A stretch of 64,000 nt of DNA from Actinoplanes sp. M2I2 (lineage in GTDB: Bacteria > Actinomycetota > Actinomycetes > Mycobacteriales > Micromonosporaceae), in assembly GCF_023544445.1 (NCBI RefSeq), contig NZ_JALPVJ010000028.1, positions 1-64,000 of the forward strand, written 5' to 3'. The stretch's first letter is position 1, and the number at the start of each line of letters is the position of its first letter. A program made the translations under genes and the position numbers. The notes under the pieces were generated by a model that was not told where the DNA came from, did not search any database, and saw nothing but the letters and a program-made list of their open reading frames with translations. Positions 34,388-43,210 of the stretch are shown here, in pieces.

Positions 34388-34966
34388 ATGGCACTTCCGT
34401 ACCGGCGGGAACGCCCCCGGCTGCCGGCCGCCGAACGCCGCCGCCAGATCGTCGAGGTGACCACCCGCCTGATCGCCGAGCGCGGCTTCTGGGGCCTGTC
34501 CATGCAGGACGTGGCCGACGGCTGCGGGCTCACCGTGCCCGGTCTGCTGCACCACGTCGGGTCGAAGGACGGCCTGCTGCTCGCCGTGCTCGACCACCGC
34601 GACCGCGAGGACATGCGGTCGGTCGGCGAGCAGGCGCCGGGCACGCTGCGCGAGACGTGCGCCGCGCTGGTGCGCCGCAACGCGGCCCAGCCCGAGATCG
34701 TCCGCCTGTTCGCCGTGCTCGAGGCCGAGTCGCTGACGCCCGACCACCCGGCACACGACTACTTCGACGCCCGCCAGCGCAAGACGGTCGAGATGCTCAG
34801 CGAGCTGGCCACGGACGAGACCGGCGACGCCCTCACGCTGGCCCGCCAGATCGTCGCCCTGATGGACGGCCTGCAGCTGCAGTGGCTGCGCTATCCCGAG
34901 TCGGTCGATCTGGTGGCCGAGTGGGAGTACGCCTCGGCGCGGCTGTTCGTGACCGTCGCCGAATAG
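34388..34966 (+). CDS. TetR-family transcriptional regulator
   Basis: The 192-residue protein has the helix-turn-helix at about 20-65 (RRQIVEVTTRLIAERGFWGL, CGLTVPGLLHHVGSKDGLL) and a C-terminal effector domain ending in a TetR_C-like helix set. GAGGAG is placed before the ATG. Orientation opposite to the beta-glucosidase gene across an operator-like array suggests it represses that gene and itself in response to a glucoside. This is inferred. Confidence 0.88.
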   Translation: MALPYRRERPRLPAAERRRQIVEVTTRLIAERGFWGLSMQDVADGCGLTVPGLLHHVGSKDGLLLAVLDHRDREDMRSVGEQAPGTLRETCAALVRRNAAQPEIVRLFAVLEAESLTPDHPAHDYFDARQRKTVEMLSELATDETGDALTLARQIVALMDGLQLQWLRYPESVDLVAEWEYASARLFVTVAE

Positions 34967-34982
34967 GACTGTCGCCGAATAG
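34951..34982. repeat. 16-bp tandem duplication across a stop codon
   Basis: GACCGTCGCCGAATAG, containing the last codons and stop of the TetR gene, is followed directly by GACTGTCGCCGAATAG. Fifteen of sixteen bases agree. It indicates a recent slippage duplication. Confidence 0.8.
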
Positions 34983-35111
34983 AGCGGTCACCCTTGACTT
35001 CGCGCCCGCGATGACGGCATCTAGTCGTAGGCCCCGCGGCGTTGCGAGGCTGTGCGTCGCTACCCCCGCCGCGGGTCACACCAGGCCGGATCGCGGGACG
35101 GGAGAGCATCG

Positions 35112-35549
35112 ATGCGGATCAGCGACATCCTCCGGGTCAAGGGCGAACGAGTGGTGACGGTGTCACCCGAGGCGGACGTGACGGAGTTGCTCTCCGTCCT
35201 CGCCGAGCACGGGATCGGCGCGGTGATCGTCTCGCGGGACGGCTCGCGGGTCGAGGGCATCGTCAGTGAACGCGACATCGTACGGGCTCTGGCCGAGCGC
35301 GGGGCGGCCGTGCTGAGCGAGCCGGTCGCCGCCATCCAGACCACCGAGGTGCGCTCGGTGGACCGCGAGGCGGCGGTCGACGAGGTCGAGCGGCTGATGA
35401 CCGAGCGGCGGTTCCGTCACGTGCCGGTGATCGAGAACGGCTCGCTGCGCGGCGTGGTCAGCATCGGCGACGTGGTGAAGTTCCGCATCGACGAGCTTGT
35501 GCACGAGCGCAGCACGCTGGAGGAGTACATCACCGGGGAGCGGGCCTGA
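35112..35549 (+). CDS. CBS-pair domain protein
   Basis: The 145-residue protein is two CBS motifs and little else (VVTVSPEADVTELLSVLAEH, VEGIVSERDIVRALAE; then RHVPVIENGSLRGVVSIGDV). CBS pairs bind adenosine ligands such as AMP or ATP and usually regulate another protein. GGGAGAG precedes the ATG. Its 3' end overlaps the convergent EgtA-like gene by 20 bp. The partner is unknown. Confidence 0.9.
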   Translation: MRISDILRVKGERVVTVSPEADVTELLSVLAEHGIGAVIVSRDGSRVEGIVSERDIVRALAERGAAVLSEPVAAIQTTEVRSVDREAAVDEVERLMTERRFRHVPVIENGSLRGVVSIGDVVKFRIDELVHERSTLEEYITGERA

Positions 35550-36540
35550 CGGCGGCGCACCGGTCGAGCAGATCGTCGGCGGGGCACCGGCCGCGCATCA
35601 CGTAGCGCTCGGTGAAGTCGGCGACCGCGTCCCGCAGGTCGCGGCCCGCGCCGTGCCGGGCCAGCGTCCCGTACGCCTCGACGAAGCACCCCCGAGCGGC
35701 CGCCGCCAGCACCGGATCGGTGAGGGCGTCGCGCGCCGCCCGCTCCCACAGCCGGGGCTCGGCGGCGAGCGGCGCCGTGATCTGCTCGGCCGCCCCGGCC
35801 GCCCGCGGGTCGTCGAGCAGCGCGGCGGTCACCGCCACCACGATCCGCCAGCCGTCGCCGGGCTGCCGGTCGGCCACGTCGAACTCGAGGTGCCCGCGGG
35901 CGGCCACCGGCGGGCGCAGCGCGTCGACGTGCCGTACGAGATCGGCGAGCCTCGGCCGGCCGGTCTCGCGGAACGGGCCGTCGGTGGCCAGGACGTAATC
36001 GGCCCAGGCGGCCCGCGGGTCGGCGACCGGCCGCAGGACGGGGTGGTCCCGGTGGCGGGACTGGCGGCTGCTGCGCCAGCCCGTCGGCTTCCCGTCGCGC
36101 AGCGGCGAGTTGGCGAAGGCGGCGGCCAGCACGGGGGCGAGGGTGTTGGCCAGCGCCCACCGACGGGTCAGGCCGAGCGGGCCGCCGCCGTCGAGCCCGG
36201 CCTCGAGCGCGACCCGTACGCCGCCCGCGCCGCTGTCCCCGGAGGCGATGGCCGCGCCGATCGCCGGCAGCGGGTCGGCCAGGTCGTCGGCCATGCGGGC
36301 CAGGCACGCCTCGAGGCCGGGGGAGGGTGGTCCGCTGACGACCGCCAGGCGCGGCGAACGAGCGGTGAGGAAGCCGTGGCGCAGCACCGGGCGGAAGGTC
36401 AGCGCGGTGAGCAGCGCGGCCGGCAGTCCGGGGGCGTCCAGCGGCAGGTCGACCTCGGCGCCGACGAAGCCGGGGGTGGCCGGCGCGAAGGCGTGCTCGG
36501 CCAGGAGCAGGGCGGCGGCCTGCTCGGTCAGGGTGGTCAC
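35530..36540 (-). CDS. Glutamate-cysteine ligase-like protein (EgtA family), probably degenerate
   Basis: The 336-residue protein matches the C-terminal half of actinobacterial EgtA (RRWALANTLAPVLAAAFANS followed by PLRDGKPTGWRSSRQ, and AAWADYVL). EgtA joins glutamate and cysteine for ergothioneine synthesis and is usually about 420-440 residues. The active-site stretch EPGGQxELS of normal members reads ARSPRLAVVS here, so the Glu residues are lost, and the N-terminus is short. No egtB-E genes are near. A non-catalytic or altered paralogue is likely. The start is GTG at 36540. Confidence 0.7.
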   Translation of the reverse strand: MTTLTEQAAALLLAEHAFAPATPGFVGAEVDLPLDAPGLPAALLTALTFRPVLRHGFLTARSPRLAVVSGPPSPGLEACLARMADDLADPLPAIGAAIASGDSGAGGVRVALEAGLDGGGPLGLTRRWALANTLAPVLAAAFANSPLRDGKPTGWRSSRQSRHRDHPVLRPVADPRAAWADYVLATDGPFRETGRPRLADLVRHVDALRPPVAARGHLEFDVADRQPGDGWRIVVAVTAALLDDPRAAGAAEQITAPLAAEPRLWERAARDALTDPVLAAAARGCFVEAYGTLARHGAGRDLRDAVADFTERYVMRGRCPADDLLDRCAAVRPAPR

Positions 36541-36654
36541 GCGGCGCCTCGCTCAGGTCGCAGTCCGGCGGGAACCGCGGAAGCATAGCATTCCTATTTG
36601 CTTAATAGGTATTGGTCCTTCGGGGCCCGGGGCGTCTGTGGTTGGCTGACCGCC

Positions 36655-37053
36655 ATGAGCGGATATCCCACGATCCTCCAGCCGGTGCTGGACACCGAGG
36701 ACGTACGCGGCCTGGCCGAGTTCTACCGCCGCCTCTTCGGCCTGCACTACCGGCCGGGCGACGACGTCGGGGACGACCGGCGATGGCTCGTGCTGCTGCG
36801 GCCGGACGGCAGCCGGGCCCTCGCGTTCCAGCGGGTCGGCTCGCTGCCCGCGGCGACGTGGCCCGACGGGCCCGTCCCGCAGCAGATGCACCTCGACACG
36901 GTCGTGCCGTCCGTGGCCGAGCTCGACGCCCAGCACGAGCGGGCCCTCGCGCTCGGCGCCCAGCTGCTGCACGACCGCAGCGACGACCCGGACGAGCCGC
37001 TACGGGTCTACGCCGACCCGGCCGGGCATCCGTTCTGCATCTTCGTCGCCTGA
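36655..37053 (+). CDS. VOC-family (glyoxalase/bleomycin-resistance-like) protein
   Basis: The 132-residue protein is a single VOC unit pair with ILQPVLDTEDVRGLAEFYRR at the start and VYADPAGHPFCIFVA at the end. Metal positions His (QQMHLDT) and a second acidic position are present. The family covers isomerases, dioxygenases and antibiotic-binding proteins. Its last 46 bases overlap the convergent TetR gene. Substrate unknown. Confidence 0.85.
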   Translation: MSGYPTILQPVLDTEDVRGLAEFYRRLFGLHYRPGDDVGDDRRWLVLLRPDGSRALAFQRVGSLPAATWPDGPVPQQMHLDTVVPSVAELDAQHERALALGAQLLHDRSDDPDEPLRVYADPAGHPFCIFVA

Positions 37054-37640
37054 GGCCGCCACGGCATCAGGCAGTGGTGGACGAGGGCGAGCTGCCGCTG
37101 CGGGTCGGCGCGCTCGGCGTCGAGCACGGCGTGCACCTGCTGGCCGACGGCGATCGAGAGGAGCACCTCGGCCAGGCAGTCGGCCGGTACGTCGGGCACC
37201 AGTTCGCCGTCGTCGACCGCCTCGGCGAGGTGCCGCTGGATCCGGGCGCCCCACATGTCCAGGGCGTCCGAACGCCCACCGGCGAACTGCCGGTCGACCG
37301 CCAGCCGCCCCCAGAAGCCGACGACCACCTGGGCCTCGTCGACGGTCCGCTTGGCCAGCGGCAGGATCTCCCGCAGCGTCGCGTCGACCGCGGCCAGCCC
37401 GCGCCGGCCGTCGGTCACCGACGCGATGCGGGCGTCGGTGCGTTCGAGCACCCGGCGGCAGGCCGCGGCCACGACCGCGTCGAGGCTGTCGAAATAGTGC
37501 CAGAGGGCGCCCGCCCCCACTCCGAGCTCGGCCGCTATCGCGCGGCTGCTGGCCGCGGCCGGGCCGTCCCGCCCGACCACCTCGAGGAACGCCTCGACAA
37601 TCTCCACGCGCCGTTGGTCGTGGTTCACAATCTTGGGCAA
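37008..37640 (-). CDS. TetR-family transcriptional regulator
   Basis: The 210-residue regulator starts MPKIVNHDQRRVEIVEAFLE, a common N-terminus for this group, when read from TTG at 37640, which follows GAGGAAG; GTG at 37664 is the alternative. The helix-turn-helix spans about residues 15-55 (SSRAIAAELGVGAGALWHYF). It overlaps the 3' end of the VOC gene. No operator was found by eye. Confidence 0.85.
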   Translation of the reverse strand: MPKIVNHDQRRVEIVEAFLEVVGRDGPAAASSRAIAAELGVGAGALWHYFDSLDAVVAAACRRVLERTDARIASVTDGRRGLAAVDATLREILPLAKRTVDEAQVVVGFWGRLAVDRQFAGGRSDALDMWGARIQRHLAEAVDDGELVPDVPADCLAEVLLSIAVGQQVHAVLDAERADPQRQLALVHHCLMPWRPQATKMQNGCPAGSA

Positions 37641-37824
37641 CCGCTTCCTCGTCTCTTGTCGCACCGGACCCCTGCCGCGTCCGGCGCGCGCCGTTTACCC
37701 GTCCCGCGTCCCCTTACACGACCCGTTTTTTCGCTTTTTCCGGTACGGCGGCACGGCTCCGGCTCGCTTGCCGGCCCCGGCGGGCGCGGGGAGAGACCCC
37801 GCGCCCGCCGTTAGGGTGTGCCGC

Positions 37825-38112
37825 ATGGACGTGGAGTTCTCGGGGGAGATCTGGTTCTGGCGGGGCCCGGCGCCCTGGCACTTCGTCACGGTCCCCGACG
37901 AGGAGTGCGGCGCCCTGGAGTCGGCGTCGTCACTGGTCAGTTATGGCTGGGGGATGATCCCGGTGACCGCGCACATCGGCGGCACGAGCTGGACGACCTC
38001 GCTGTGGCCCAAGGACGGCCGCTACATCGTGCCGATCAAGACAGCCGTCCGCCGCGGCGAGGACCTCGACGTCGGCGACACCGTGACCGTGCGCCTGGTC
38101 ATCGGCGCCTGA
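37825..38112 (+). CDS. DUF1905-domain protein
   Basis: The 95-residue protein matches DUF1905 (VEFSGEIWFWRGPAPWHFVT, WGMIPVTAHIGGTSWTTSL, YIVPIKTAVRR), a small beta-barrel family of unknown function sometimes joined to a YdeI-like domain. TAGGGT stands seven bases before the ATG with no Shine-Dalgarno sequence, so the message is probably leaderless. Confidence 0.85.
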   Translation: MDVEFSGEIWFWRGPAPWHFVTVPDEECGALESASSLVSYGWGMIPVTAHIGGTSWTTSLWPKDGRYIVPIKTAVRRGEDLDVGDTVTVRLVIGA

Positions 38113-38125
38113 ACTGAGGCGCGGA

Positions 38126-38214
38126 CAGTTCTCCGGCGCGAGCAGTTCTCAGGCGCGGGGCAGTCCTCAAGCGCAGGGCAGTCCTCAAGCGCAGGGCAGT
38201 CCTCAGGCGCGGGG
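38126..38214. repeat. 18-bp tandem repeat, five copies
   Basis: CAGTCCTCAAGCGCAGGG and variants run from 38126 to 38214; the first copy is 17 bases. Two central copies are identical. The array runs into the last codons of the DinB gene, whose stop lies within it. Confidence 0.85.
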
Positions 38215-38778
38215 CAGGGTGAAGTGGCCGGAGACGGGGCGCCAGCCGTGCGGCGGGTCCTCGCCCGTCCGGCCGTCGACCGCCTCGCGCAGCAGGTCGG
38301 CGTGGCCCGTGTGCCGCCCGTACTCCTCGACCAGGTCGAAGACGATGCGGCGCAGGCTGAACCGGGAGCCGTCGGGCAGCGCCTCGACCGCGAGCCGATC
38401 GAACCCGCCCTCGGCCAGGTCGGCGGTCAGCCGCGCGCGGCACCGCTCGACCGCGTCGTCGTACCGGGCGTACAAGTCCTCGGGCCGGTCGCCGGCGGCC
38501 GAGGTGAACTCCCAGTCGTCGTCGTCCGGGTCGAGGTCGTCCCACCCGGTCAGCGGTTCTCCGCCGAATTTGCCGGCAATCTTGTAGTCCTCGACCAGAG
38601 CGAGGTGTTTGAGCAGGCCCCCGAGGGTCAGCGCCGAGGCGCCGAGCCGGGCGTTCAGCCCCTCGGCGGTCAGGTCGTCGGCCTTCCAGCGGAACGTCGT
38701 CCGCAGCCGTTCGAGCGCGCCCAGCAGGTGCTCGAGCTCGGTGCCGGCCAGCGGCGGTTCCCACGCGGTGTCGGTCAT
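38203..38778 (-). CDS. DinB-superfamily (DUF664) protein
   Basis: The 191-residue protein has the DUF664 pattern, with LGGLLKHLALVEDYKIAGKF at residues 53-72 carrying the first metal His and YGRHTGHADLLREAVDG carrying the HxxxH-like second site. In actinomycetes these four-helix proteins include mycothiol- and bacillithiol-dependent enzymes. TACGGT lies six bases before the ATG, indicating a leaderless message. It is divergent from the hydrolase gene at 38856. Confidence 0.85.
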   Translation of the reverse strand: MTDTAWEPPLAGTELEHLLGALERLRTTFRWKADDLTAEGLNARLGASALTLGGLLKHLALVEDYKIAGKFGGEPLTGWDDLDPDDDDWEFTSAAGDRPEDLYARYDDAVERCRARLTADLAEGGFDRLAVEALPDGSRFSLRRIVFDLVEEYGRHTGHADLLREAVDGRTGEDPPHGWRPVSGHFTLPRA

Positions 38779-38784
38779 CGCCTC

Positions 38785-38849
38785 ACCGTAGGCGCCGATC
38801 CGGACGATCCACTCCCGGAAACCTCCGCCGCATCCGCGGGCAGTAGGGT
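38785..38849. promoter_or_regulatory. Divergent pair of leaderless promoters
   Basis: On the - strand TACGGT (38790-38785) stands six bases from the DinB ATG, and on the + strand TAGGGT (38844-38849) stands six bases from the hydrolase GTG. Both match the TAnnnT -10 box spaced for leaderless transcription. Confidence 0.6.
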
Positions 38850-38855
38850 CGCCGC

Positions 38856-39689
38856 GTGACCCAGCCTGAACGCCGCGACATCGCCGGACTGGCCTGCGCG
38901 GATTGGAACTCCGGCGCGAGCGGCCCCGCCGTGCTCGCCCTGCACGGGCTGACCAACACCTCCGAGGTGTGGCGGGCCCTGGCCGAGGCGCTGCCCGGCA
39001 CCCGGGTCGTCGCGCCCGACCTGCCCGGCCGCGGCGGCTCGCTGACCACCGGGGCCGCGCCCGGCCTGGCCGGGCATGCCACCGAGGTCGTCCGGGTCGC
39101 CGACGCGTGCGGCCTCGACGACGTGGTGCTGGTCGGCCACTCGATGGGCGGCTACCTGGCGCCGCTGGTCGCGGCCGGGCTGGGAGACCGCGTACGGAAA
39201 CTGGTCCTGCTCGACGGCGGTGTGCCACCCGAGCCGCGGTGGCTGCTGCGGCGGCCGGTGGTGCGGGCGCAGTGGAAGCGCATCGTGCGCCCGCTCGGCC
39301 ACGACTTCCCCGACGCCGGGACCTTCGTCGACCAGGTGGAGGGCCGCGCCGTCGCCCGCCGCCCCGACCTGCGCCCCCGCCTGCTCCAGTGGGCCTCGTA
39401 CCTGCTGACCGGTTCGGGTCGCCCCCGCGTCGACCAGGCCCGTCTCGTCGACGACGCCGTGGACACGCTGACCGGCGACCCCACGCTGCCGCTGCTGGCC
39501 GCCGGGGACATCCCCGTCCACGTGATCGCGGCCGAACACGACGCCGACGACTCCGCACGCCCGTTCCTCACCGACCGAGCCCTCGACGCCGGCCGCGCCC
39601 AAGTGCCCCGCCTCACCACCGAACGCATCCCGGCCAACCACGTGACCATGCTCTTCCACGAGTCCGCACCCCGAGCGGTGGCCGCCTGA
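38856..39689 (+). CDS. Alpha/beta hydrolase
   Basis: The 277-residue protein has the alpha/beta hydrolase core: oxyanion strand VLALHGLTNTSEVW, nucleophile elbow GHSMGGYLA with Ser near residue 93, and a terminal His in NHVTMLFHES. The GTG at 38856 follows TAGGGT by six bases. It converges on the next gene with two bases between stops. Substrate unknown. Confidence 0.88.
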   Translation: MTQPERRDIAGLACADWNSGASGPAVLALHGLTNTSEVWRALAEALPGTRVVAPDLPGRGGSLTTGAAPGLAGHATEVVRVADACGLDDVVLVGHSMGGYLAPLVAAGLGDRVRKLVLLDGGVPPEPRWLLRRPVVRAQWKRIVRPLGHDFPDAGTFVDQVEGRAVARRPDLRPRLLQWASYLLTGSGRPRVDQARLVDDAVDTLTGDPTLPLLAAGDIPVHVIAAEHDADDSARPFLTDRALDAGRAQVPRLTTERIPANHVTMLFHESAPRAVAA

Positions 39690-39691
39690 GC

Positions 39692-40531
39692 TCAGCTGCC
39701 GGCCGTGGCGATCAGCTCGCGGGTCAGGGTGGCGAACTCGGTGGGGCGTTCCAGCTGGGGCATGTGGCCGGTGTCGCGGAACAGGTGGGAACGGGCGTGG
39801 GGGAGGGCGGCCCGGGCTGCGGTCAGGTGGCCGGCCGGCAGGATCAGGTCGCGGTCGCCCCAGACGATCAGGGTGGGTTTCGGGGTCTGCGCCACCTGGG
39901 ACAGCAGCTCGCTGCGCCACCGGGCGGCTATGCCCCGGAAGCTGCCCAAAGCGCGGGCGATCTCCAGGTACACGGCGGCGAAGTCCGGCTGCTGGGCGAT
40001 CTTCAGGGCCAGGGCGACGCGTTCCTCGGTGACGTGGGCGCGGTCGTAGAACAGGGACCGTTCGACCCGGCGCGCCGCCCGGGGGTCCAGGCGGGCCAGC
40101 AGCGGGCGGCCCAGGAACGGGACGGCCAGCAGGCGCAACGCGAGTGTCACCTCCTTGCCGAAACCGGCGCTGTTGGCCAGGGTCAGCGTGGCGACGCGAT
40201 CGGGGCGGTCGGCGGTCATCCGCAGCGAGACGGCGCCGCCCAGCGAGTTGCCCATCAGGTGCACCGGGCGGGTCTCGCCCAGCTCGTCCAGCGTGGCCCA
40301 GACGCCGTCGGCCAGCGAGTGCAGCGTGACCGGGGCGGGCAGGCGCTGGGACAGGCCGAAACCGGGCAGATCGAGGGTGATCACGCGGTGGTCGGGGTCG
40401 AGCAGCGGGCGTTGCGGCTCCCAGTCCTCGAGGCTGCGCCCGATGCCGTGCAGCATGACGACCGGCGGGGCGTCGTCGGGGCCGCTGATCACGTGCCGGA
40501 TGCGGCTGCCCCGCACCTCGACCCAGTTCAC
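39692..40531 (-). CDS. Alpha/beta hydrolase of Baeyer-Villiger operon
   Basis: The 279-residue hydrolase has VVMLHGIGRSLEDWEPQ, nucleophile elbow MGNSLGGAVSLRM and catalytic His in DTGHMPQLERP. Its GTG overlaps the SDR stop as GTGA. Placed last after a Baeyer-Villiger monooxygenase and an SDR, it probably hydrolyses the ester or lactone they produce. That role is inference from operon order. Confidence 0.88.
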   Translation of the reverse strand: MNWVEVRGSRIRHVISGPDDAPPVVMLHGIGRSLEDWEPQRPLLDPDHRVITLDLPGFGLSQRLPAPVTLHSLADGVWATLDELGETRPVHLMGNSLGGAVSLRMTADRPDRVATLTLANSAGFGKEVTLALRLLAVPFLGRPLLARLDPRAARRVERSLFYDRAHVTEERVALALKIAQQPDFAAVYLEIARALGSFRGIAARWRSELLSQVAQTPKPTLIVWGDRDLILPAGHLTAARAALPHARSHLFRDTGHMPQLERPTEFATLTRELIATAGS

Positions 40532-41493
40532 CGCGGGGCTCCCGGGTGCGAGCCGGACGCCTCCCCGGCCCGCGAGCCGGACGCGGACGCGGCATCGGCC
40601 GGTTGGGCGGCGCCGGCGGCCCGCGGGGCGGCGGCGGCTCGCGGGGCGGCGGTACGGGAACGGCCGGTGATCGCGGCGGTCAGCAGCGCCATGAGCCGGG
40701 TGTGGCCGACCGGGGCCAGGCGGGCCAGGATGTCCGGCACCTTGGCGCTGGAGGAGATCAGCAGGCGGGCCCGGCGGCGGACCACCGCGTCGAGGATCTC
40801 GGCGGCGGCCTTCTCGGCCGGATAGGTCAGCAGGGCGTCGAAGGCGCGCAGGTGCGGCGTGATCTGGCCGGCCGGGACGTTGCTGCCGATGCGGGCGCTG
40901 GTGGCGATGGCCGTGCGGATGCCGCCGGGGTGGACCGTCGTCACGCCGACACCGTTCTCGGCCAGTTCGGCCCGCAGCACTTGGCTCAGCCCGCGCAGCG
41001 CGAACTTGCTGGCCACGTAAGCGCTCTGCCCGTACGGGGCGATCAGCCCGAACAGGCTGGACACGTTGACCAGATGGCTGCCCGGCGCGGCGGTCAGCGC
41101 GGGCAGCAGCGCGTGGGTCAGCAGCATGGGGGCGCGGAAGTTGATGTTCATCACGGTCTCGAACTCCTCGACCGTGACCTGGTCGAACCGGCCGCCCAGC
41201 GCGATGCCGGCGTTGTTGATCAGCAGCCCGAGCGCGGGGTGGTCGGCCCGGACCCGGTCGGCCAGCGCCGTGACCTCGGCCCGCTCGGCGAGATCGGCCA
41301 CGACCGGGGTGACCTCGATCGCGGGGTGGGCCGCCCGGATGCGGCCGACGACCGTCTCCAGCCCGGCCGCGTTGACGTCGGCCAGCACGAGATGACTGCC
41401 GCGGCGCGCGAGACCGTACGCCAGTTGTTCGCCGATGCCGCTCGCGGCGCCGGTCAGGACAGCAGTGCGCCCAGCGAACCGGTACGGGGTCAT
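40528..41493 (-). CDS. Short-chain dehydrogenase/reductase
   Basis: The 321-residue SDR has the cofactor motif TGAASGIGEQLA, the NNAG motif, catalytic Ser in VNVSSLFG and YVASK with Tyr and Lys. The tail from about residue 280 is Ala- and Pro-rich. It overlaps the monooxygenase gene and the hydrolase gene by 4 bp each. It could convert an alcohol to the ketone used by the monooxygenase, or the reverse. Confidence 0.9.
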   Translation of the reverse strand: MTPYRFAGRTAVLTGAASGIGEQLAYGLARRGSHLVLADVNAAGLETVVGRIRAAHPAIEVTPVVADLAERAEVTALADRVRADHPALGLLINNAGIALGGRFDQVTVEEFETVMNINFRAPMLLTHALLPALTAAPGSHLVNVSSLFGLIAPYGQSAYVASKFALRGLSQVLRAELAENGVGVTTVHPGGIRTAIATSARIGSNVPAGQITPHLRAFDALLTYPAEKAAAEILDAVVRRRARLLISSSAKVPDILARLAPVGHTRLMALLTAAITGRSRTAAPRAAAAPRAAGAAQPADAASASGSRAGEASGSHPGAPR

Positions 41494-42926
41494 GGGGCAA
41501 CCTCCTCGAAGGTCATGTCGCGGGTGACGTCGGCCCGCGGCGTGGTGATCACGTCCCGCAGGTAGTTCTGCCGCACGATCCACGGCGCCCGGTCGCCCTG
41601 ATGCGGGAAGATCTCGAGCGCACGTTGCACGTACCCCGAGGAGAGATCGAGCAACGGACGGCCCGTGCCCGACGGGGTCGTCGGGGTGGCCACGGCCAGC
41701 CCGCGCCGGTCCATGTGCCGCAGCAGCCGGACGACGTAGCGGTGCGACAGGTCGGCCCGCAACGTCCACGAGGCGTTGACGTAGCCGATGCAGTACGCCA
41801 GGTTGGGCACCCCGCTCAGCATCAGACCCCGGTACGCGGCCCGGTCGCCGATCTTGACCGGAGTGCCGTCGATCGACACGTCGACGCCGCCGAGCGGCAG
41901 CAGCTTGAGCCCGGTGGCCGAGACGACCACGTCGGCCTCCAGCACCCGGCCCGACTTCAGCCGGATGCCGGACGGCAGGAACGTGTCGATGTGATCGGTG
42001 ACCACCGACGCCCGGCCGGCCCGGATCTCCGCGTACAGGTCCCCGCCGGGGATCACGCAGAGCCGCTGGTCCCACGGGTCGTACCGGGGCCGGAAATGCT
42101 CGTCCACATAGGCCTCGTCGCCCAGCAGCCGCACCGCCATGCCCCGCAGGACCTTGCGCACCCGCTCCGGCCGCCGCCGCGCGAGCTGGTAGAAGCCCTG
42201 GGTGAGCAGGATGTTCTTGGCCCGGGCGAGCGCGTTGGCCGGTCTGGCCGGCAGCACCCGGCGCAGCGCGTCGGCGACGACGTCGCGGCGGGGCAGGGCG
42301 GTCAGATACGAGGGGGAGCGCTGCAGCATGGTCACGTGCGCGGCGTCCGGCGACATGGCCGGCACCAGCGTCACCGCGGTCGCGCCGCTGCCGATGACGA
42401 CGACGCGCTTGCCCCGGTAGTCCAGGTCGTCCGGCCAGAACTGCGGGTGGACGAGCCGGCCCGCGAACTCGGAGAGGCCCGGGAAGTCCGGCTGATAGCC
42501 CGCGTCGTACGAGTAGTAGCCCGTGCAGGCGTACAGGAAACCGCAGGTCATCGACGACCCGTCGGCCAGCCGCACGGTCCAGCGCGACTCCCGCGACGAC
42601 CAGTCGGCCGCAACCGCCTTGGCCCCGAACCGGATGTGCTTGCTGATGCCGGACTCGTCGGCGGTCGCCTGGATGTAGGCCCGGATCTTGTCGCCGGAGG
42701 CCAGTGACTGCGTGTCGGTCCACGGCCGGAACGGGTAGCTCAACGTGAACATGTCGGAGTCGGACCGGACACCCGGATACCGGAACAGGTCCCAGGTGCC
42801 GCCGATCGCGTCCCGGGCCTCCAGGATCGCGTACGTCTTGCCGGGAAACGCCTCCCGCAGCCGCCAGGCCGCGCCGATCCCGGACAGCCCGGCGCCGATG
42901 ATGAGGACGTCGACATGGTCGCTCAT
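41490..42926 (-). CDS. Flavin-containing (Baeyer-Villiger type) monooxygenase
   Basis: The 478-residue enzyme has two dinucleotide folds, IIGAGLSGIGAA at 9-20 for FAD and VVIGSGATAV at 176-185 for NADPH. Between them FAGRLVHPQFWP (154-165) fits the Baeyer-Villiger fingerprint FxGxxxHxxxW. It should insert oxygen next to a carbonyl to give an ester or lactone. It resembles mycobacterial EthA/MymA-type enzymes. It overlaps neighbours on both sides by 4 bp. Confidence 0.9.
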   Translation of the reverse strand: MSDHVDVLIIGAGLSGIGAAWRLREAFPGKTYAILEARDAIGGTWDLFRYPGVRSDSDMFTLSYPFRPWTDTQSLASGDKIRAYIQATADESGISKHIRFGAKAVAADWSSRESRWTVRLADGSSMTCGFLYACTGYYSYDAGYQPDFPGLSEFAGRLVHPQFWPDDLDYRGKRVVVIGSGATAVTLVPAMSPDAAHVTMLQRSPSYLTALPRRDVVADALRRVLPARPANALARAKNILLTQGFYQLARRRPERVRKVLRGMAVRLLGDEAYVDEHFRPRYDPWDQRLCVIPGGDLYAEIRAGRASVVTDHIDTFLPSGIRLKSGRVLEADVVVSATGLKLLPLGGVDVSIDGTPVKIGDRAAYRGLMLSGVPNLAYCIGYVNASWTLRADLSHRYVVRLLRHMDRRGLAVATPTTPSGTGRPLLDLSSGYVQRALEIFPHQGDRAPWIVRQNYLRDVITTPRADVTRDMTFEEVAP

Positions 42927-43210
42927 CGGAACCAGGGCGGCGTGCCCGTCCCCGTCAGCCGGATCCCGCCCCAGGGGTCGGGCTCGCTCAGCCGTACGCC
43001 GGCCGGCGGTGACCCCTCGATCGACAGCTCGGCCTCGCGGAGCCCGCTCGTGGTCTCACGCAGCAGCAGCGGGTCGGGCGCGGTGCGGCCGGCCCAGCGC
43101 ATGCGGCCCTCGGTCGGCTCGAAGTGGGCCGACATCCGGATCTCGACCGGATGCCGCGCCCGGCCGAACGTCAGCACCGCCGGTCCGCGGTATTCGTCAT
43201 CGTTCACCAC
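42923..43210 (-). CDS. DUF4873-domain protein
   Basis: The 95-residue protein (YRGPAVLTFGRARHPVEIRM, WGGIRLTGTG) matches DUF4873, a small domain also found fused to flavin monooxygenases. The start is a GTG at 43210, directly followed by a second GTG. It overlaps the TetR gene by 14 bp and the monooxygenase gene by 4 bp. A helper role for the monooxygenase is likely from fusion and position. Confidence 0.8.
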   Translation of the reverse strand: MVNDDEYRGPAVLTFGRARHPVEIRMSAHFEPTEGRMRWAGRTAPDPLLLRETTSGLREAELSIEGSPPAGVRLSEPDPWGGIRLTGTGTPPWFR

